Shown: piece after piece, positions 35,927-45,425 of the stretch | Layout: the number at the start of each line of letters is the position of its first letter | Position numbering within the stretch: position 1 is the first letter of the stretch | Source of the DNA: Pedobacter sp. Leaf216 | Lineage (GTDB): Bacteria; Bacteroidota; Bacteroidia; Sphingobacteriales; Sphingobacteriaceae | Assembly: GCF_001421515.1 (NCBI RefSeq) | Contig: NZ_LMKM01000033.1 | Location: 223,720 to 287,719, forward strand | Reading direction: 5' to 3' | DNA length: 64,000 nt | Notes under the pieces: generated by a model | What the model was told of the DNA's origin: nothing | The model's database searches: none | The model's input: only the letters and a program-made list of their open reading frames with translations | Made by a program: the position numbers and the translations under genes

Positions 35927-37408
35927 ATGGCAAATTATTTTAACACACTACCTCTTAGAGAAAAATTAAACCAATTAGGTGTTTGCGACTTCATGGACAG
36001 CTCGGAATTTTTAGATGGCGTTAGCGCATTAAAAGGCAAGAAACTGGTAATTGTAGGTTGTGGCGCTCAAGGCTTAAACCAAGGTTTAAATTTAAGAGAT
36101 AGTGGTTTAGATGTAAGCTACACTTTACGTAAGGAAGCAATAGAAGGCAAACGCGATTCGTGGAAAAATGCAACTGAAAATAATTTCACAGTTGGTACTT
36201 ACGAAGAATTAATTCCAAATGCAGATGTGGTGATTAACCTAACGCCAGATAAACAACATACCGCTGTAGTAAATGCCATTATGCCTTTAATGAAAGAAGG
36301 TGCTACTTTATTATATTCTCACGGTTTTAATATTGTGGAAGAAGGCATGCAGATCCGCAAAGATTTAACCGTTATCATGGTTGCGCCTAAATGCCCTGGT
36401 AGCGAGGTTAGAGCAGAATATGTGCGTGGTTTTGGAGTTCCGACATTAATTGCAGTTCACCCTGAAAACGACCCACAAGGTAAAGGATTGGCACAAGCAA
36501 AAGCATATTGCGCAGGTACAGGTGGCCACAGAGCTGGTGTACTAAAATCATCATTCGTAGCTGAGGTAAAATCAGATTTAATGGGTGAGCAAACCATCCT
36601 TTGTGGTTTATTGCAAACAGGATCAATCCTATCTTTCGATAAAATGGTAGAAAAAGGAATTGATGCAGGTTACGCTTCTAAATTGGTTCAATATGGCGTT
36701 GAAGTGATTACCGAAGCCTTAAAACAAGGTGGTATTACAGCCATGATGGATAGATTGAGCAATGTTGCTAAAATCAAAGCTTTCGAAATTTCAGAAGAAT
36801 TGAAAGACATCATGCGTCCATTGTTCCAAAAACACCAGGATGATATTATGAGTGGCGAATTTAGTCGCACCATGATGGAAGATTGGGCAAATGGAGATAC
36901 AAATTTATTAAAATGGAGAGCTGAAACAGGCGAAACTGCATTCGAAAAAACGCCGGCTGGTGATGTTAAAATCGGTGAGCAGGAATATTTTGATAACTAT
37001 ACTTTAATGGTTGCTTTTGTACGCGCGGGTGTTGAATTGGCCTTCGAAACAATGGTACAGGCAGGTATTAAACCAGAATCTGCTTATTACGAATCGTTAC
37101 ACGAAACACCACTTATTGCAAACACCATTGCACGTAAAAAACTGTTCGAAATGAACCGTGTAATTTCTGATACTGCTGAATATGGTTGTTATTTGTTCGA
37201 TCAGGCTTGTAAACCACTTTTAGGCGATTTCATGAAAAAAGTAGATACCGATTTAGTAGGTAAAAACTTTAATGAAGGCAAAGATGGAGCTGTTGATAAC
37301 AGAAAATTAATCGACATCAACGAGGCTATCCGTTCTCACGAAGTAGAGCAAATTGGCGCAACCTTGCGTAAAGCAATGACGGCAATGAAAGCGATTAAAA
37401 CAGCATAA
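35927..37408 (+). CDS. ilvC: ketol-acid reductoisomerase (class II)
   Basis: 493 residues, the long form as in E. coli, with an N-terminal NADPH-binding domain (VIVGCGAQGLNQGLNLRDSG) and two C-terminal IlvC repeats. Metal-binding acidic residues lie in SDLMGEQTILCG and the later AFETMVQAGIKPESAYYESLHE. It converts acetolactate to dihydroxyisovalerate. Central gene of the operon. Confidence 0.98.
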   Translation: MANYFNTLPLREKLNQLGVCDFMDSSEFLDGVSALKGKKLVIVGCGAQGLNQGLNLRDSGLDVSYTLRKEAIEGKRDSWKNATENNFTVGTYEELIPNADVVINLTPDKQHTAVVNAIMPLMKEGATLLYSHGFNIVEEGMQIRKDLTVIMVAPKCPGSEVRAEYVRGFGVPTLIAVHPENDPQGKGLAQAKAYCAGTGGHRAGVLKSSFVAEVKSDLMGEQTILCGLLQTGSILSFDKMVEKGIDAGYASKLVQYGVEVITEALKQGGITAMMDRLSNVAKIKAFEISEELKDIMRPLFQKHQDDIMSGEFSRTMMEDWANGDTNLLKWRAETGETAFEKTPAGDVKIGEQEYFDNYTLMVAFVRAGVELAFETMVQAGIKPESAYYESLHETPLIANTIARKKLFEMNRVISDTAEYGCYLFDQACKPLLGDFMKKVDTDLVGKNFNEGKDGAVDNRKLIDINEAIRSHEVEQIGATLRKAMTAMKAIKTA

Positions 37409-37410
37409 CC

Positions 37411-37514
37411 TCACCCCTAAATCCCCTCTCCTAAAAGAGAGGTGACTTTGGACAGGTCTTATAAAAATAAATAATTACAAACTTAAATTCCCCCTTTAGG
37501 GGGCTAGGGGGTAA
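37411..37514. repeat. two dispersed GC-rich repeat elements before leuC
   Basis: CACCCCTAAATCCCCTCTCC with CCTCTC...GAGAGG pairing (37412-37443), then TTCCCCCTTTAGGGGGCTAG (37488-37507) ending 9 nt before the leuC ATG. Related text occurs at 38924-38947, 38986-39009 and 48418-48440. The hairpins are in the intercistronic RNA. Confidence 0.8.
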
Positions 37515-37515
37515 A

Positions 37516-38922
37516 ATGTCAAAAACATTAGTAGAAAAAATTTGGGATGCTCACGTTGTAAAAAGTGAAGAAGGATTTCCTGATATTTTATACATTGATA
37601 CACACTTAATACACGAGGTAACCTCTCCACAGGCATTTGATGGCTTGCGTAAAAGAGGTTTACCTGTTTTCAGACCAAAGCAAACTGTAGCCACTGCTGA
37701 TCATAACGTGCCTACGTTAAATCAATTGCTGCCCATTAAAGAAGAGCTTTCGCGCTATCAGGTAGATATGCTTACCAAAAACTGTGCAGAATTCGGAATA
37801 GAATTATATGGTTTAGGGCATCCTTTTCAAGGCATTGTACATGTTATCGGCCCTGAATTGGGCATTACATTACCGGGTAAAACAATGGTTTGCGGCGATA
37901 GTCACACCTCAACTCATGGTGCTTTTGGTGCCATTGCATTTGGTATCGGTACTTCTCAGGTAGAGCAGGTTTTTGCAACACAATGTTTGTTGCAGTCTAA
38001 ACCTAAAACCATGAAAATTGAAGTTAATGGCGAACTCGGAAAAGGCGTTGGTGCGAAAGACATTATATTATACATTATAGCCAAAATTTCTGCCGCTGGT
38101 GGTACAGGTTATTTTATCGAATATGCAGGTTCGGCAATTGAAGCTTTGAGTATGGAAGCCCGGATGACGATCTGTAACATGAGTATCGAAATGGGTGCAC
38201 GTGGTGGATTAATTGCACCAGATCAAACCACTTTCGATTACATTAAAGGAAGAGAATTTGCTCCCACAGGCGAAGAGTGGGATAAGGCATTGGCTTATTG
38301 GAAAACATTATATAGCGATGCTGACGCTAAGTTCGACAGCGTTTTAACATTCGATGCCGCAGATATTGCACCAATGATTACTTATGGTACAAACCCTGGC
38401 ATGGGAATGGGCATTCAGGAACATATTCCAGCCACTGGCGCACAACCGGAAAAAGAAAAACTCTCGTACCAGAAAGCTTTGGATTACATGGGTTTTGACG
38501 ATGATTCTTCATTAATAGGAAAACCTGTTGATTATGTTTTTATTGGAAGTTGCACCAACTCACGCATTGAAGATTTACGCGAAGTTGCCGATTTTGTTAA
38601 AGATAAACGCAAAGCAGATAATGTTACCGTTTGGATTGTTCCAGGTTCGAAACAAGTAGAACAACAAGCTAAAAACGAAGGTTTGGACAAAATTTTTGAA
38701 GCTGCTGGTTTTCAATTACGCGAACCAGGCTGTAGTGCTTGCTTGGGCATGAACGAAGATAAAATCCCGGCTGGTAAATATTGTGTATCAACTTCGAACA
38801 GAAACTTTGAAGGCAGACAAGGGCAAAATGCACGTACGCTATTGGCCAGTCCACTTACAGCAGCAGCAGCAGCCGTAACAGGAAGAATAACCGACGTAAG
38901 GGAATTTCTGGAGAAAGCTTAA
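37516..38922 (+). CDS. leuC: 3-isopropylmalate dehydratase large subunit
   Basis: A 468-residue aconitase-family subunit with a 4Fe-4S cluster. Cluster cysteines are in FIGSCTNSRIEDL and EPGCSACLGMNEDK. VCGDSHTSTHGAFGAIAFG is the family signature. It works with LeuD, encoded after an intervening ABM gene, to isomerise isopropylmalate. The start is 9 nt after a dispersed repeat. Confidence 0.98.
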   Translation: MSKTLVEKIWDAHVVKSEEGFPDILYIDTHLIHEVTSPQAFDGLRKRGLPVFRPKQTVATADHNVPTLNQLLPIKEELSRYQVDMLTKNCAEFGIELYGLGHPFQGIVHVIGPELGITLPGKTMVCGDSHTSTHGAFGAIAFGIGTSQVEQVFATQCLLQSKPKTMKIEVNGELGKGVGAKDIILYIIAKISAAGGTGYFIEYAGSAIEALSMEARMTICNMSIEMGARGGLIAPDQTTFDYIKGREFAPTGEEWDKALAYWKTLYSDADAKFDSVLTFDAADIAPMITYGTNPGMGMGIQEHIPATGAQPEKEKLSYQKALDYMGFDDDSSLIGKPVDYVFIGSCTNSRIEDLREVADFVKDKRKADNVTVWIVPGSKQVEQQAKNEGLDKIFEAAGFQLREPGCSACLGMNEDKIPAGKYCVSTSNRNFEGRQGQNARTLLASPLTAAAAAVTGRITDVREFLEKA

Positions 38923-38952
38923 CCCCTAAATCCCCTAGAGGGACTTAACAAG

Positions 38953-39297
38953 ATGAATAATAATACTACCAGCACTCAATCAAAAGCCCCTTTAAGGGGG
39001 TTGGGGGTTCTAGAAGTTGCCATATTAAATGTAAAAGCCGGTTTATCGGCTGATTTTGAAATAGCTTTTAGCGAAGCACAAAAAATCATTTCCTCGATGG
39101 AAGGTTACATTTCGCATCAGCTTCAGAAATGTGTAGAGGTAGAAAACAAATATATTCTGCTGGTAAACTGGGAAACACTGGAGGCACATACCGAAGGTTT
39201 CAGAGGATCAACAGCATACCAGGAATGGAAAAAGTTATTGCACCACTTTTATGATCCTTTCCCAACAGTTGAACACTTTACCAAGGTAGAAGGCTAA
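38953..39297 (+). CDS. antibiotic biosynthesis monooxygenase (ABM) domain protein with repeat-derived N-terminus
   Basis: A 114-residue ABM-fold protein (LEVAILNVKAGLSADFEIAFSEAQKIISSMEG, split around residue 20 onward; later YILLVNWETLEAHTEGFRGS). Family members are dimeric and act as cofactor-free monooxygenases or heme/quinol-related enzymes; no activity can be assigned. The normal fold begins at about residue 20. The first 19 residues, ending SKAPLRGLGV, are encoded by a dispersed repeat (AAAGCCCCTTTAAGGGGGTT). No in-frame ATG was found between it and the domain, so the fused start is probably used. Lies between leuC and leuD. Confidence 0.82.
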   Translation: MNNNTTSTQSKAPLRGLGVLEVAILNVKAGLSADFEIAFSEAQKIISSMEGYISHQLQKCVEVENKYILLVNWETLEAHTEGFRGSTAYQEWKKLLHHFYDPFPTVEHFTKVEG

Positions 39298-39375
39298 AGG
39301 TTTATAGTAAATATTAAATCAATGAAAATCACCTCAATTGGTGAAATCATTTAATCTGTGTAATCATCATTAATA

Positions 39376-39960
39376 ATGAAAAAATTCACAAAGTTAACAT
39401 CGGCAGTAGTGCCATTAAATATAGAAAACATCGATACCGATCAGATCATCCCTGCAAGGTTTCTAAAAGCAACCACCCGCGAAGGCTTCGGAGAAAACTT
39501 GTTCCGCGATTGGCGTTATGAAAACGATAACCAGCCCAAAGCTGATTTCGTGATGAACAACCCAACCTATAGCGGTCAGGTTTTAGTGGCAGGAAAAAAC
39601 TTTGGTTGTGGTAGTAGCCGTGAGCATGCCGCATGGGCTATTCAAGATGCTGGTTTTGATGCCGTAATCAGCAGCTTTTTTGCAGATATTTTTAAGGGTA
39701 ATGCCTTAAATAATGGTTTATTGCCCATTCAAGTGAGCGAAGAATTCTTATCGCAGATTTTCCAGGCGGTTGATCAAAATCCAAAATCAGCATTAGAAGT
39801 TGATTTAGAAAACCAAACCGTTACCATTATCGAAACCGGGGCTACTGAATCATTCGAGATCAATCCTTACAAAAAATCATGCTTGATTAACGGTTATGAT
39901 GATATCGATTTCATCTTAAATCAAAAACAATTAATTAAAGAATTCGAACAAGCAAGATAA
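39376..39960 (+). CDS. leuD: 3-isopropylmalate dehydratase small subunit
   Basis: 194 residues with the swivelling domain motifs NIDTDQIIPARFL and GKNFGCGSSREHAAWAIQ. Completes the LeuCD enzyme. Its stop overlaps the start of the ABC ATPase gene (TAATG), suggesting coupled translation. Confidence 0.97.
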   Translation: MKKFTKLTSAVVPLNIENIDTDQIIPARFLKATTREGFGENLFRDWRYENDNQPKADFVMNNPTYSGQVLVAGKNFGCGSSREHAAWAIQDAGFDAVISSFFADIFKGNALNNGLLPIQVSEEFLSQIFQAVDQNPKSALEVDLENQTVTIIETGATESFEINPYKKSCLINGYDDIDFILNQKQLIKEFEQAR

Positions 39961-41423
39961 TGTTTAAGCCATTCGTTCACATACAGCATTTAAATTTAAG
40001 TTACCACAACAAGGTGGTGCTAAAGGATTTGTATTGGGAAATGAATATTACCGAAAACTATGTAATTGGCGGTAAAAGCGGAACAGGAAAAACTTCTTTA
40101 GCCAAAGCAATTGCAGGTTTAATATCAGCTCAGGGAAGTATTGAGATTGATTTTGATGCTTTGAGTAAGCTTCCAAAAGAAGTGCTTTATGTAGATAGCT
40201 GGTATCAGTTTAAAAACCTCGAAGGAGTTGCCAATTTTTATTACCAACAACGTTATACCAGTCAGCAGGCTAAAGATACATTAACCGTTCATGCAGAATT
40301 GGTTGGTTATGGTAAAGAAAAAGGCTTACACTTCGATCAGGTTGAACCAATTTTAGAAGCCTTAGGCTTTGCAACATTTGCCAGTTCGCAATTGATCGAA
40401 TTATCAAGCGGAGAGCATAAAAAACTGCAACTCGTTAAAGCCTTATGGTTAAAACCGCAATTGTTGATCATCGATCAGCCTTATACCGGTTTAGATGCAG
40501 CTTCGCGCAAAAATCTGAACATTTTACTAGATCATATTGCAGAAGAAGGTGTTCAATTGATTTTAATTTGCAACGATATTGAATTACCAAACTGTATAAC
40601 ATCTTTTGCCGAAATAAGAGATGGGAAATTAGTTAAAGTAGATGCTTTAGAAAGTTTAGCTTATGAAATCCATTTAAGAGAGATTCCACAATTCTTAAAA
40701 GAATCGCCTGTTTACAGCTCCCAAAATATTGTAAAAATGGTTAATGTAAACATCAGCTATGGCGAGAAACAGGTACTAAAAAATATCAACTGGGAAGTTA
40801 AGGCAGGAGAAAAATGGCTTTTACAAGGCCATAACGGTTCAGGAAAATCCACTTTGTTGAGTTTAGTAAATGGCGATCATCCACAATCTTATGCCAACGA
40901 ACTTTATTTATTTGGCAACAGAAGAGGAAGCGGTGAAAGCATTTGGGATATTAAACAACATATTGGCTTAATTTCGCCAGAGTTTCACTGGTATTTTGAT
41001 GCCTCTGCAACTGTATGGCAAAGTATTGCCTCAGGTTTTTATGATACCGTAGGTTTGTTTCAGCAGTTGCCATATACCAAAAGCAGCCAGGTTGATGAAC
41101 TGGTAGCATATTTTGGCCTTACCGAAAACAAAAATGAATTATTAACCGCACTTCCTCTCGGTAAACAGCGATTGGTACTTTTAGCGCGGACGATTATAAA
41201 AAATCCGGAACTATTAATTCTGGATGAACCTTGCCAGGGTTTAGACCAACAGCAAACACAACATTTTAACCAGTTGGTTGATGAATTGTGCAGCAATGGA
41301 ATGACCTTAATTTATGTTGGCCACTTTGAATCGCAGCTGCCAACCTGCATTGAAAAAAGAATATTGTTAGAAAAAGGCGAAGTAAAAGTCGTCGAAAGTT
41401 TAAACACAGAAATATTAAGCTGA
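39960..41423 (+). CDS. ABC ATPase with two fused nucleotide-binding domains (ModF-like)
   Basis: 487 residues with no membrane segment. NBD1 (about 7-220): Walker A GGKSGTGKTSL, signature LSSGEHKKLQL, Walker B LLIIDQPYTGLD (Glu replaced by Gln). NBD2 (about 258-480): Walker A GHNGSGKSTLLS, a degenerate signature LPLGKQRLVLL, Walker B LLILDEPCQGLD. This twin layout is like ModF/PhrA. No permease is nearby. It starts on the stop codon of leuD and is followed by leuB after 108 bp that include a dispersed repeat. Role unknown; it may be a cytoplasmic ATPase rather than a transporter part. Confidence 0.88.
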   Translation: MFKPFVHIQHLNLSYHNKVVLKDLYWEMNITENYVIGGKSGTGKTSLAKAIAGLISAQGSIEIDFDALSKLPKEVLYVDSWYQFKNLEGVANFYYQQRYTSQQAKDTLTVHAELVGYGKEKGLHFDQVEPILEALGFATFASSQLIELSSGEHKKLQLVKALWLKPQLLIIDQPYTGLDAASRKNLNILLDHIAEEGVQLILICNDIELPNCITSFAEIRDGKLVKVDALESLAYEIHLREIPQFLKESPVYSSQNIVKMVNVNISYGEKQVLKNINWEVKAGEKWLLQGHNGSGKSTLLSLVNGDHPQSYANELYLFGNRRGSGESIWDIKQHIGLISPEFHWYFDASATVWQSIASGFYDTVGLFQQLPYTKSSQVDELVAYFGLTENKNELLTALPLGKQRLVLLARTIIKNPELLILDEPCQGLDQQQTQHFNQLVDELCSNGMTLIYVGHFESQLPTCIEKRILLEKGEVKVVESLNTEILS

Positions 41424-41531
41424 TGCAAGCTTAGCCACAGAAACACGGTGAACACGGAAACAAAATTTTCTGTGATTTATATGCTTCCGTGGCAACCAAT
41501 AAGCAATTGCAAAGCAAAAGAGGAGTAAACA

Positions 41532-42623
41532 ATGAAGAAGAACATTTTAGTAATACCTGGAGATGGTATCGGACCCGAAGTTACCACTTGGGGAAAAGCA
41601 GCATTAGAAAAAATTGGCGAAATTTTCGGACATGAATTTACGTTCGAAGAAGCTTTAATGGGCCATGCGGCCATTGAAGTTACAGGCGAGCCATTACCTG
41701 ATGAAACTTTGGAAAAAGCAAGACAAAGTGATGCAATCCTTTTTGGTGCAATTGGCCATGCCAAGTACGATAACGACCCAAGTTTAAAAGTTCGACCGGA
41801 ACAAGGTTTATTAAAAATCCGTAAAGAACTGGGTTTATTTGCCAACCTCCGCCCGATATTACTATTTGATGAACTTCTTCAGGCATCAAGCATAAAACCA
41901 GAAATTTTAAGAGGCACCGATATTTTATTCTTCCGCGAATTAACTGGAGATGTATATTTCGGCGAAAAAACACGCTCAGAAGATCGCAATACTGCTTCAG
42001 ATTTAATGATTTATCACCGCTATGAGGTAGAACGCATTGCGCATAAAGCTTACCAGGCGGCCCAGCAACGTAACAAAAGATTATGTTCAGTAGATAAAGC
42101 AAATGTTTTGGAAAGTTCGCGCTTATGGCGCGAAACCGTTCAGGAAATTGCAAAACAATACCCTGATGTAGAAACTGAACACATGTTTATTGATAATGCA
42201 GCCATGCAATTGATTAAAAATCCTAAAAAATTCGACGTGGTTTTAACTGCCAATTTATTTGGAGATATTTTAACAGATGAGGCCTCGCAAATTGCAGGAT
42301 CGATGGGTATGCTGGCCTCGGCATCTGTAGGCGAAAGCACAGGTTTTTTCGAACCCATTCACGGTTCCGCACACGATATTGCAGGCAAAGATTTAGCCAA
42401 TCCATTGGCTTCTATCCTATCGGCAGCATTAATGTTAGAAATTGGTTTCGGCCTAAAAGAAGAAGCCAAATTACTGGTTGATACCATCGATCAGGTTTTG
42501 AAAGATGGTTTTAGAACACACGATATTGCCGACCAAAACACAAACCGATTTAAAGTTTTAGGCACAGCCGAAATGGGCAAATTGGTACTTAAATTCTTAT
42601 CCCAAAAATTAATCACATCCTAA
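41532..42623 (+). CDS. leuB: 3-isopropylmalate dehydrogenase
   Basis: 363 residues of the isocitrate/isopropylmalate dehydrogenase family: PGDGIGPEVT at the start, RPEQGLLKIRKELGLFANLRP for substrate binding, and metal/NAD motifs NLFGDILTDEASQIAGS and PIHGSAHDIAGKDLANP. It oxidises 3-isopropylmalate in leucine synthesis. leuA follows after 10 bp. Confidence 0.97.
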   Translation: MKKNILVIPGDGIGPEVTTWGKAALEKIGEIFGHEFTFEEALMGHAAIEVTGEPLPDETLEKARQSDAILFGAIGHAKYDNDPSLKVRPEQGLLKIRKELGLFANLRPILLFDELLQASSIKPEILRGTDILFFRELTGDVYFGEKTRSEDRNTASDLMIYHRYEVERIAHKAYQAAQQRNKRLCSVDKANVLESSRLWRETVQEIAKQYPDVETEHMFIDNAAMQLIKNPKKFDVVLTANLFGDILTDEASQIAGSMGMLASASVGESTGFFEPIHGSAHDIAGKDLANPLASILSAALMLEIGFGLKEEAKLLVDTIDQVLKDGFRTHDIADQNTNRFKVLGTAEMGKLVLKFLSQKLITS

Positions 42624-42633
42624 ACTTAAGATT

Positions 42634-43794
42634 ATGATTCACGACCCGAACAAAGTTTATATTTTCGACACGACATTGCGTGACGGCGAGCAGGTTCCAG
42701 GCTGCCAGTTAGATACAAACCAAAAAGTAGAAATCGCTAAATCACTTGAGCTTTTAGGTGTTGATGTGATTGAAGCAGGTTTCCCGGTATCTAGTCCCGG
42801 AGATTTTAATAGCGTAATCGAATTGTCAAAAGCGGTAACCAACCCGATTATCTGCGCATTAACCCGTGCAAATAAAAATGATATCGATGTTGCTGCAGAT
42901 GCCTTACGCTATGCAAAAAGACCGCGTATCCACACCGGAATCGGTTCTTCTGATTTCCATATCAAACATAAATTTAACAGTACCCGCGAAGAAATTTTAG
43001 AACGTGCTGTTGAAGCCGTAAGGTATTCGAAAAAATTTGTAGAAGATGTTGAGTTTTATGCAGAAGATGCAGGCCGTGCAGATATTGAATTTTTAGCTAA
43101 AATGGTCGAAGCAGTAATTGCTGCAGGTGCAACTGTGGTAAATATTCCAGATACCAACGGTTATTGCTTGCCTGATCAGTATGGCTCTAAAATTCTTTAC
43201 TTAAAAGAAAACGTAAAAAATATCGATAAAGCTATAATCTCGGTGCATTGCCACAACGATTTAGGCTTGGCTACAGCAAACTCTATTGCTGGCTTACAAA
43301 ATGGTGCCCGCCAGGTAGAATGTACCATTAACGGCATTGGAGAGCGCGCAGGCAATACATCTATGGAAGAAGTCGTCATGATTTTAAAAACGCATAAGAT
43401 TTTGGGGTTAAACACTCAAATTGATGCTACCCGTTTTTATGAAATGAGCCATATGGTACGTAACCAAATGAATATGCCAGTACAACCAAATAAAGCAATT
43501 GTTGGTGGAAACGCATTTTCTCATAGTTCCGGTATCCACCAGGATGGTTTCTTAAAAAATCGTGAAAACTACGAAATCATTAAACCCGAAGATGTTGGTT
43601 TCCCCGATGCAACAATTGTATTAACAGCAAGAAGCGGTCGCCATGCACTAAAACACCATTTAGACCGTTTAGGCCATAAATTGGAAAAAGATCATTTAGA
43701 TATTGTTTACAAACAGTTTTTGGTTTTAGCCGATGGCAAACAAGGCATTAACGATTATGATTTAAACCAATTGGTTGCTTTACATTTGGCGTAA
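42634..43794 (+). CDS. leuA: 2-isopropylmalate synthase, short form without regulatory domain
   Basis: 386 residues. The TIM barrel has FDTTLRDGEQVPGCQL, SVHCHNDLGLATANS and INGIGERAGNTSMEEV, followed by a linker (GGNAFSHSSGIHQDGFLKN) and a short helical subdomain ending at HLA. The roughly 120-residue C-terminal leucine-binding domain of classic LeuA is missing. The homocitrate-synthase branch is an alternative, but its place directly after leuB supports LeuA. Without the allosteric domain, control may rest on the upstream attenuators. Confidence 0.92.
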   Translation: MIHDPNKVYIFDTTLRDGEQVPGCQLDTNQKVEIAKSLELLGVDVIEAGFPVSSPGDFNSVIELSKAVTNPIICALTRANKNDIDVAADALRYAKRPRIHTGIGSSDFHIKHKFNSTREEILERAVEAVRYSKKFVEDVEFYAEDAGRADIEFLAKMVEAVIAAGATVVNIPDTNGYCLPDQYGSKILYLKENVKNIDKAIISVHCHNDLGLATANSIAGLQNGARQVECTINGIGERAGNTSMEEVVMILKTHKILGLNTQIDATRFYEMSHMVRNQMNMPVQPNKAIVGGNAFSHSSGIHQDGFLKNRENYEIIKPEDVGFPDATIVLTARSGRHALKHHLDRLGHKLEKDHLDIVYKQFLVLADGKQGINDYDLNQLVALHLA

Positions 43795-44035
43795 CCCTTT
43801 TAGGGTTTAGTGGTAAGAGGTTAGCGTTTAAATTTAACGCATTGACTTAAGTTCTCTAAACCTGATCCGATAGCTAAAGGATGAATGGGCATGAAGCGCA
43901 GCTGAATAAAATGTAAAGCAGAACAGCTGCAACCAATGGAATACCAAACCCTGCTTTACAAAAAAATGAAAGAGAATATCAGTGCTGCTCATCAATACTT
44001 AACACACTGAACTAACTCTACCCGATACTAAAACA
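43795..44035. other. intergenic region between leuA and ilvA with an inverted repeat
   Basis: A 10-bp perfect inverted repeat, TGTAAAGCAG (43912-43921) and CTGCTTTACA (43951-43960), has no T-run on the + strand. A dispersed element at 43861-43905 (CCTGATCCGATAGCTAAAGG) resembles the one at 45800-45825. No leader peptide rich in branched-chain codons was found before ilvA. Confidence 0.5.
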
Positions 44036-45286
44036 ATGAATACTACAACACCGAATACATTAGATTTTCAGTCTGCCGCTCAACGGTTAAAGGGCGTAGT
44101 TAAGCGTACACCCTTAGAGTTTAATGCCGGGCTTTCTGCACATTACAATGCAAACATTTACCTTAAAAGGGAAGATTTGCAAATTGTACGATCATATAAA
44201 TTGCGTGGTGCTTACAACAAAATCAGCTCCTTGCCTCAAGATGCATTAATTAACGGCGTTGTTTGTGCAAGTGCAGGTAACCATGCACAAGGTGTAGCCT
44301 ATTCATGCAAAAAACTGGGTATTAAGGGGGTAATTTTTATGCCCGAAATTACGCCTAAACAAAAGGTTAAACAAACTTATATGTTTGGTGGCGACAGTGT
44401 GGAAGTAATTTTGGTGGGTGATACTTTTGATGATTGTTTGAAAGAAGCCCTGGCATATAGCGCAGAAAAATTGGCAACTTTTATCCCACCATTTGATGAT
44501 GAAAAAGTAATTGAAGGACAAGCAACCGTAGGTATAGAAATTTACGAAGACTTGCCAGATCTGGATATGGTAGTGATGCCTGTTGGTGGTGGTGGATTAG
44601 CTTCTGGAGTGAGTGCTTACATGAAAACCGTTAAGCCCGATGTAAAATTGGTTGGTGTTGAGCCACTTGGAGCACCCTCAATGGTAACAGCAATGGAACA
44701 CGGCGGGCCTTTTACTTTAGAAGAGATTGATCGTTTTGTGGATGGTGCAGCTGTAAAGCGAATTGGCCACATTACTTACGAATATTGCAAGGAACTGCTG
44801 GATCAGATGCATTTAATTCCAGAAGGAAAAATCTGTACCACAATATTAAAATTATATAATGAAGATGCAATTGTTGTAGAACCTGCCGGAGCACTCTCTG
44901 TAGCTGCATTAGATCAACTGAGAGACCAGATTGCAGGTAAAACAGTAGTTTGTATCGTTAGCGGAGGAAATAACGACATAGAGCGCATGCAGGAGATTAA
45001 AGAGAAATCTTTACTTTTCGAAGGCTTGAAACACTATTTTATTGTCCGTTTTCCGCAAAGACCAGGAGCTTTAAAACTGTTCGTAAATGAGGTTTTAGGT
45101 CCACAGGATGATATTACCCGCTTCGAATTTATTAAAAAAACAAATAAAGAAAACGGACCTGCATTGGTTGGCATCGAACTTTCTAACAAAAATGATTATG
45201 CGAGTTTATTGCAACGTATGAAAGATTTTAAATTCGAGATTATTGAGCTGAATCAAGACCAAACTTTGTTTGAATATTTGGTTTGA
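44036..45286 (+). CDS. ilvA: threonine ammonia-lyase (threonine deaminase)
   Basis: 416 residues. The PLP lysine is in YLKREDLQIVRSYKLRGAYN, the phosphate loop is VGGGGLASG, and ASAGNHAQGVAYSC is the family segment. A single C-terminal ACT-like domain (HYFIVRFPQRPGALKLFVNEVLG onward) could bind isoleucine. It makes 2-oxobutanoate for isoleucine synthesis. The 241-bp gap from leuA leaves open whether it shares the operon transcript. Confidence 0.95.
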   Translation: MNTTTPNTLDFQSAAQRLKGVVKRTPLEFNAGLSAHYNANIYLKREDLQIVRSYKLRGAYNKISSLPQDALINGVVCASAGNHAQGVAYSCKKLGIKGVIFMPEITPKQKVKQTYMFGGDSVEVILVGDTFDDCLKEALAYSAEKLATFIPPFDDEKVIEGQATVGIEIYEDLPDLDMVVMPVGGGGLASGVSAYMKTVKPDVKLVGVEPLGAPSMVTAMEHGGPFTLEEIDRFVDGAAVKRIGHITYEYCKELLDQMHLIPEGKICTTILKLYNEDAIVVEPAGALSVAALDQLRDQIAGKTVVCIVSGGNNDIERMQEIKEKSLLFEGLKHYFIVRFPQRPGALKLFVNEVLGPQDDITRFEFIKKTNKENGPALVGIELSNKNDYASLLQRMKDFKFEIIELNQDQTLFEYLV

Positions 45287-45311
45287 CATTATTTAACCGT
45301 ATATATATTTC

Positions 45312-45402
45312 CGTCATTTCGAGCGGAGTGCAACGAAGTCGAGAAATCTGTTAAGCATAGATCTCTCCATTCCACTGCGTTCCAGTCGAGATGGCGATTT
45401 TT
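45312..45402. repeat. inverted pair of a dispersed intergenic element
   Basis: TCATTTCGAGCGGAGTGCAA (from 45315) and the opposite-strand copy ending GTTCCAGTCGAGATGGCGA (to 45395) face each other, so the transcript can fold into a long hairpin followed by a T-run. It may terminate ilvA. A second pair is at 45787-45925. Confidence 0.75.
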
Positions 45403-45425
45403 TTTAACGCAAAAAAATAAAAAAA

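Noticed and set aside
43912..43960. Attenuator or leader before ilvA
   Set aside because: The inverted repeat lacks a T-run on the + strand and no leader frame with branched-chain or Thr codons precedes it.
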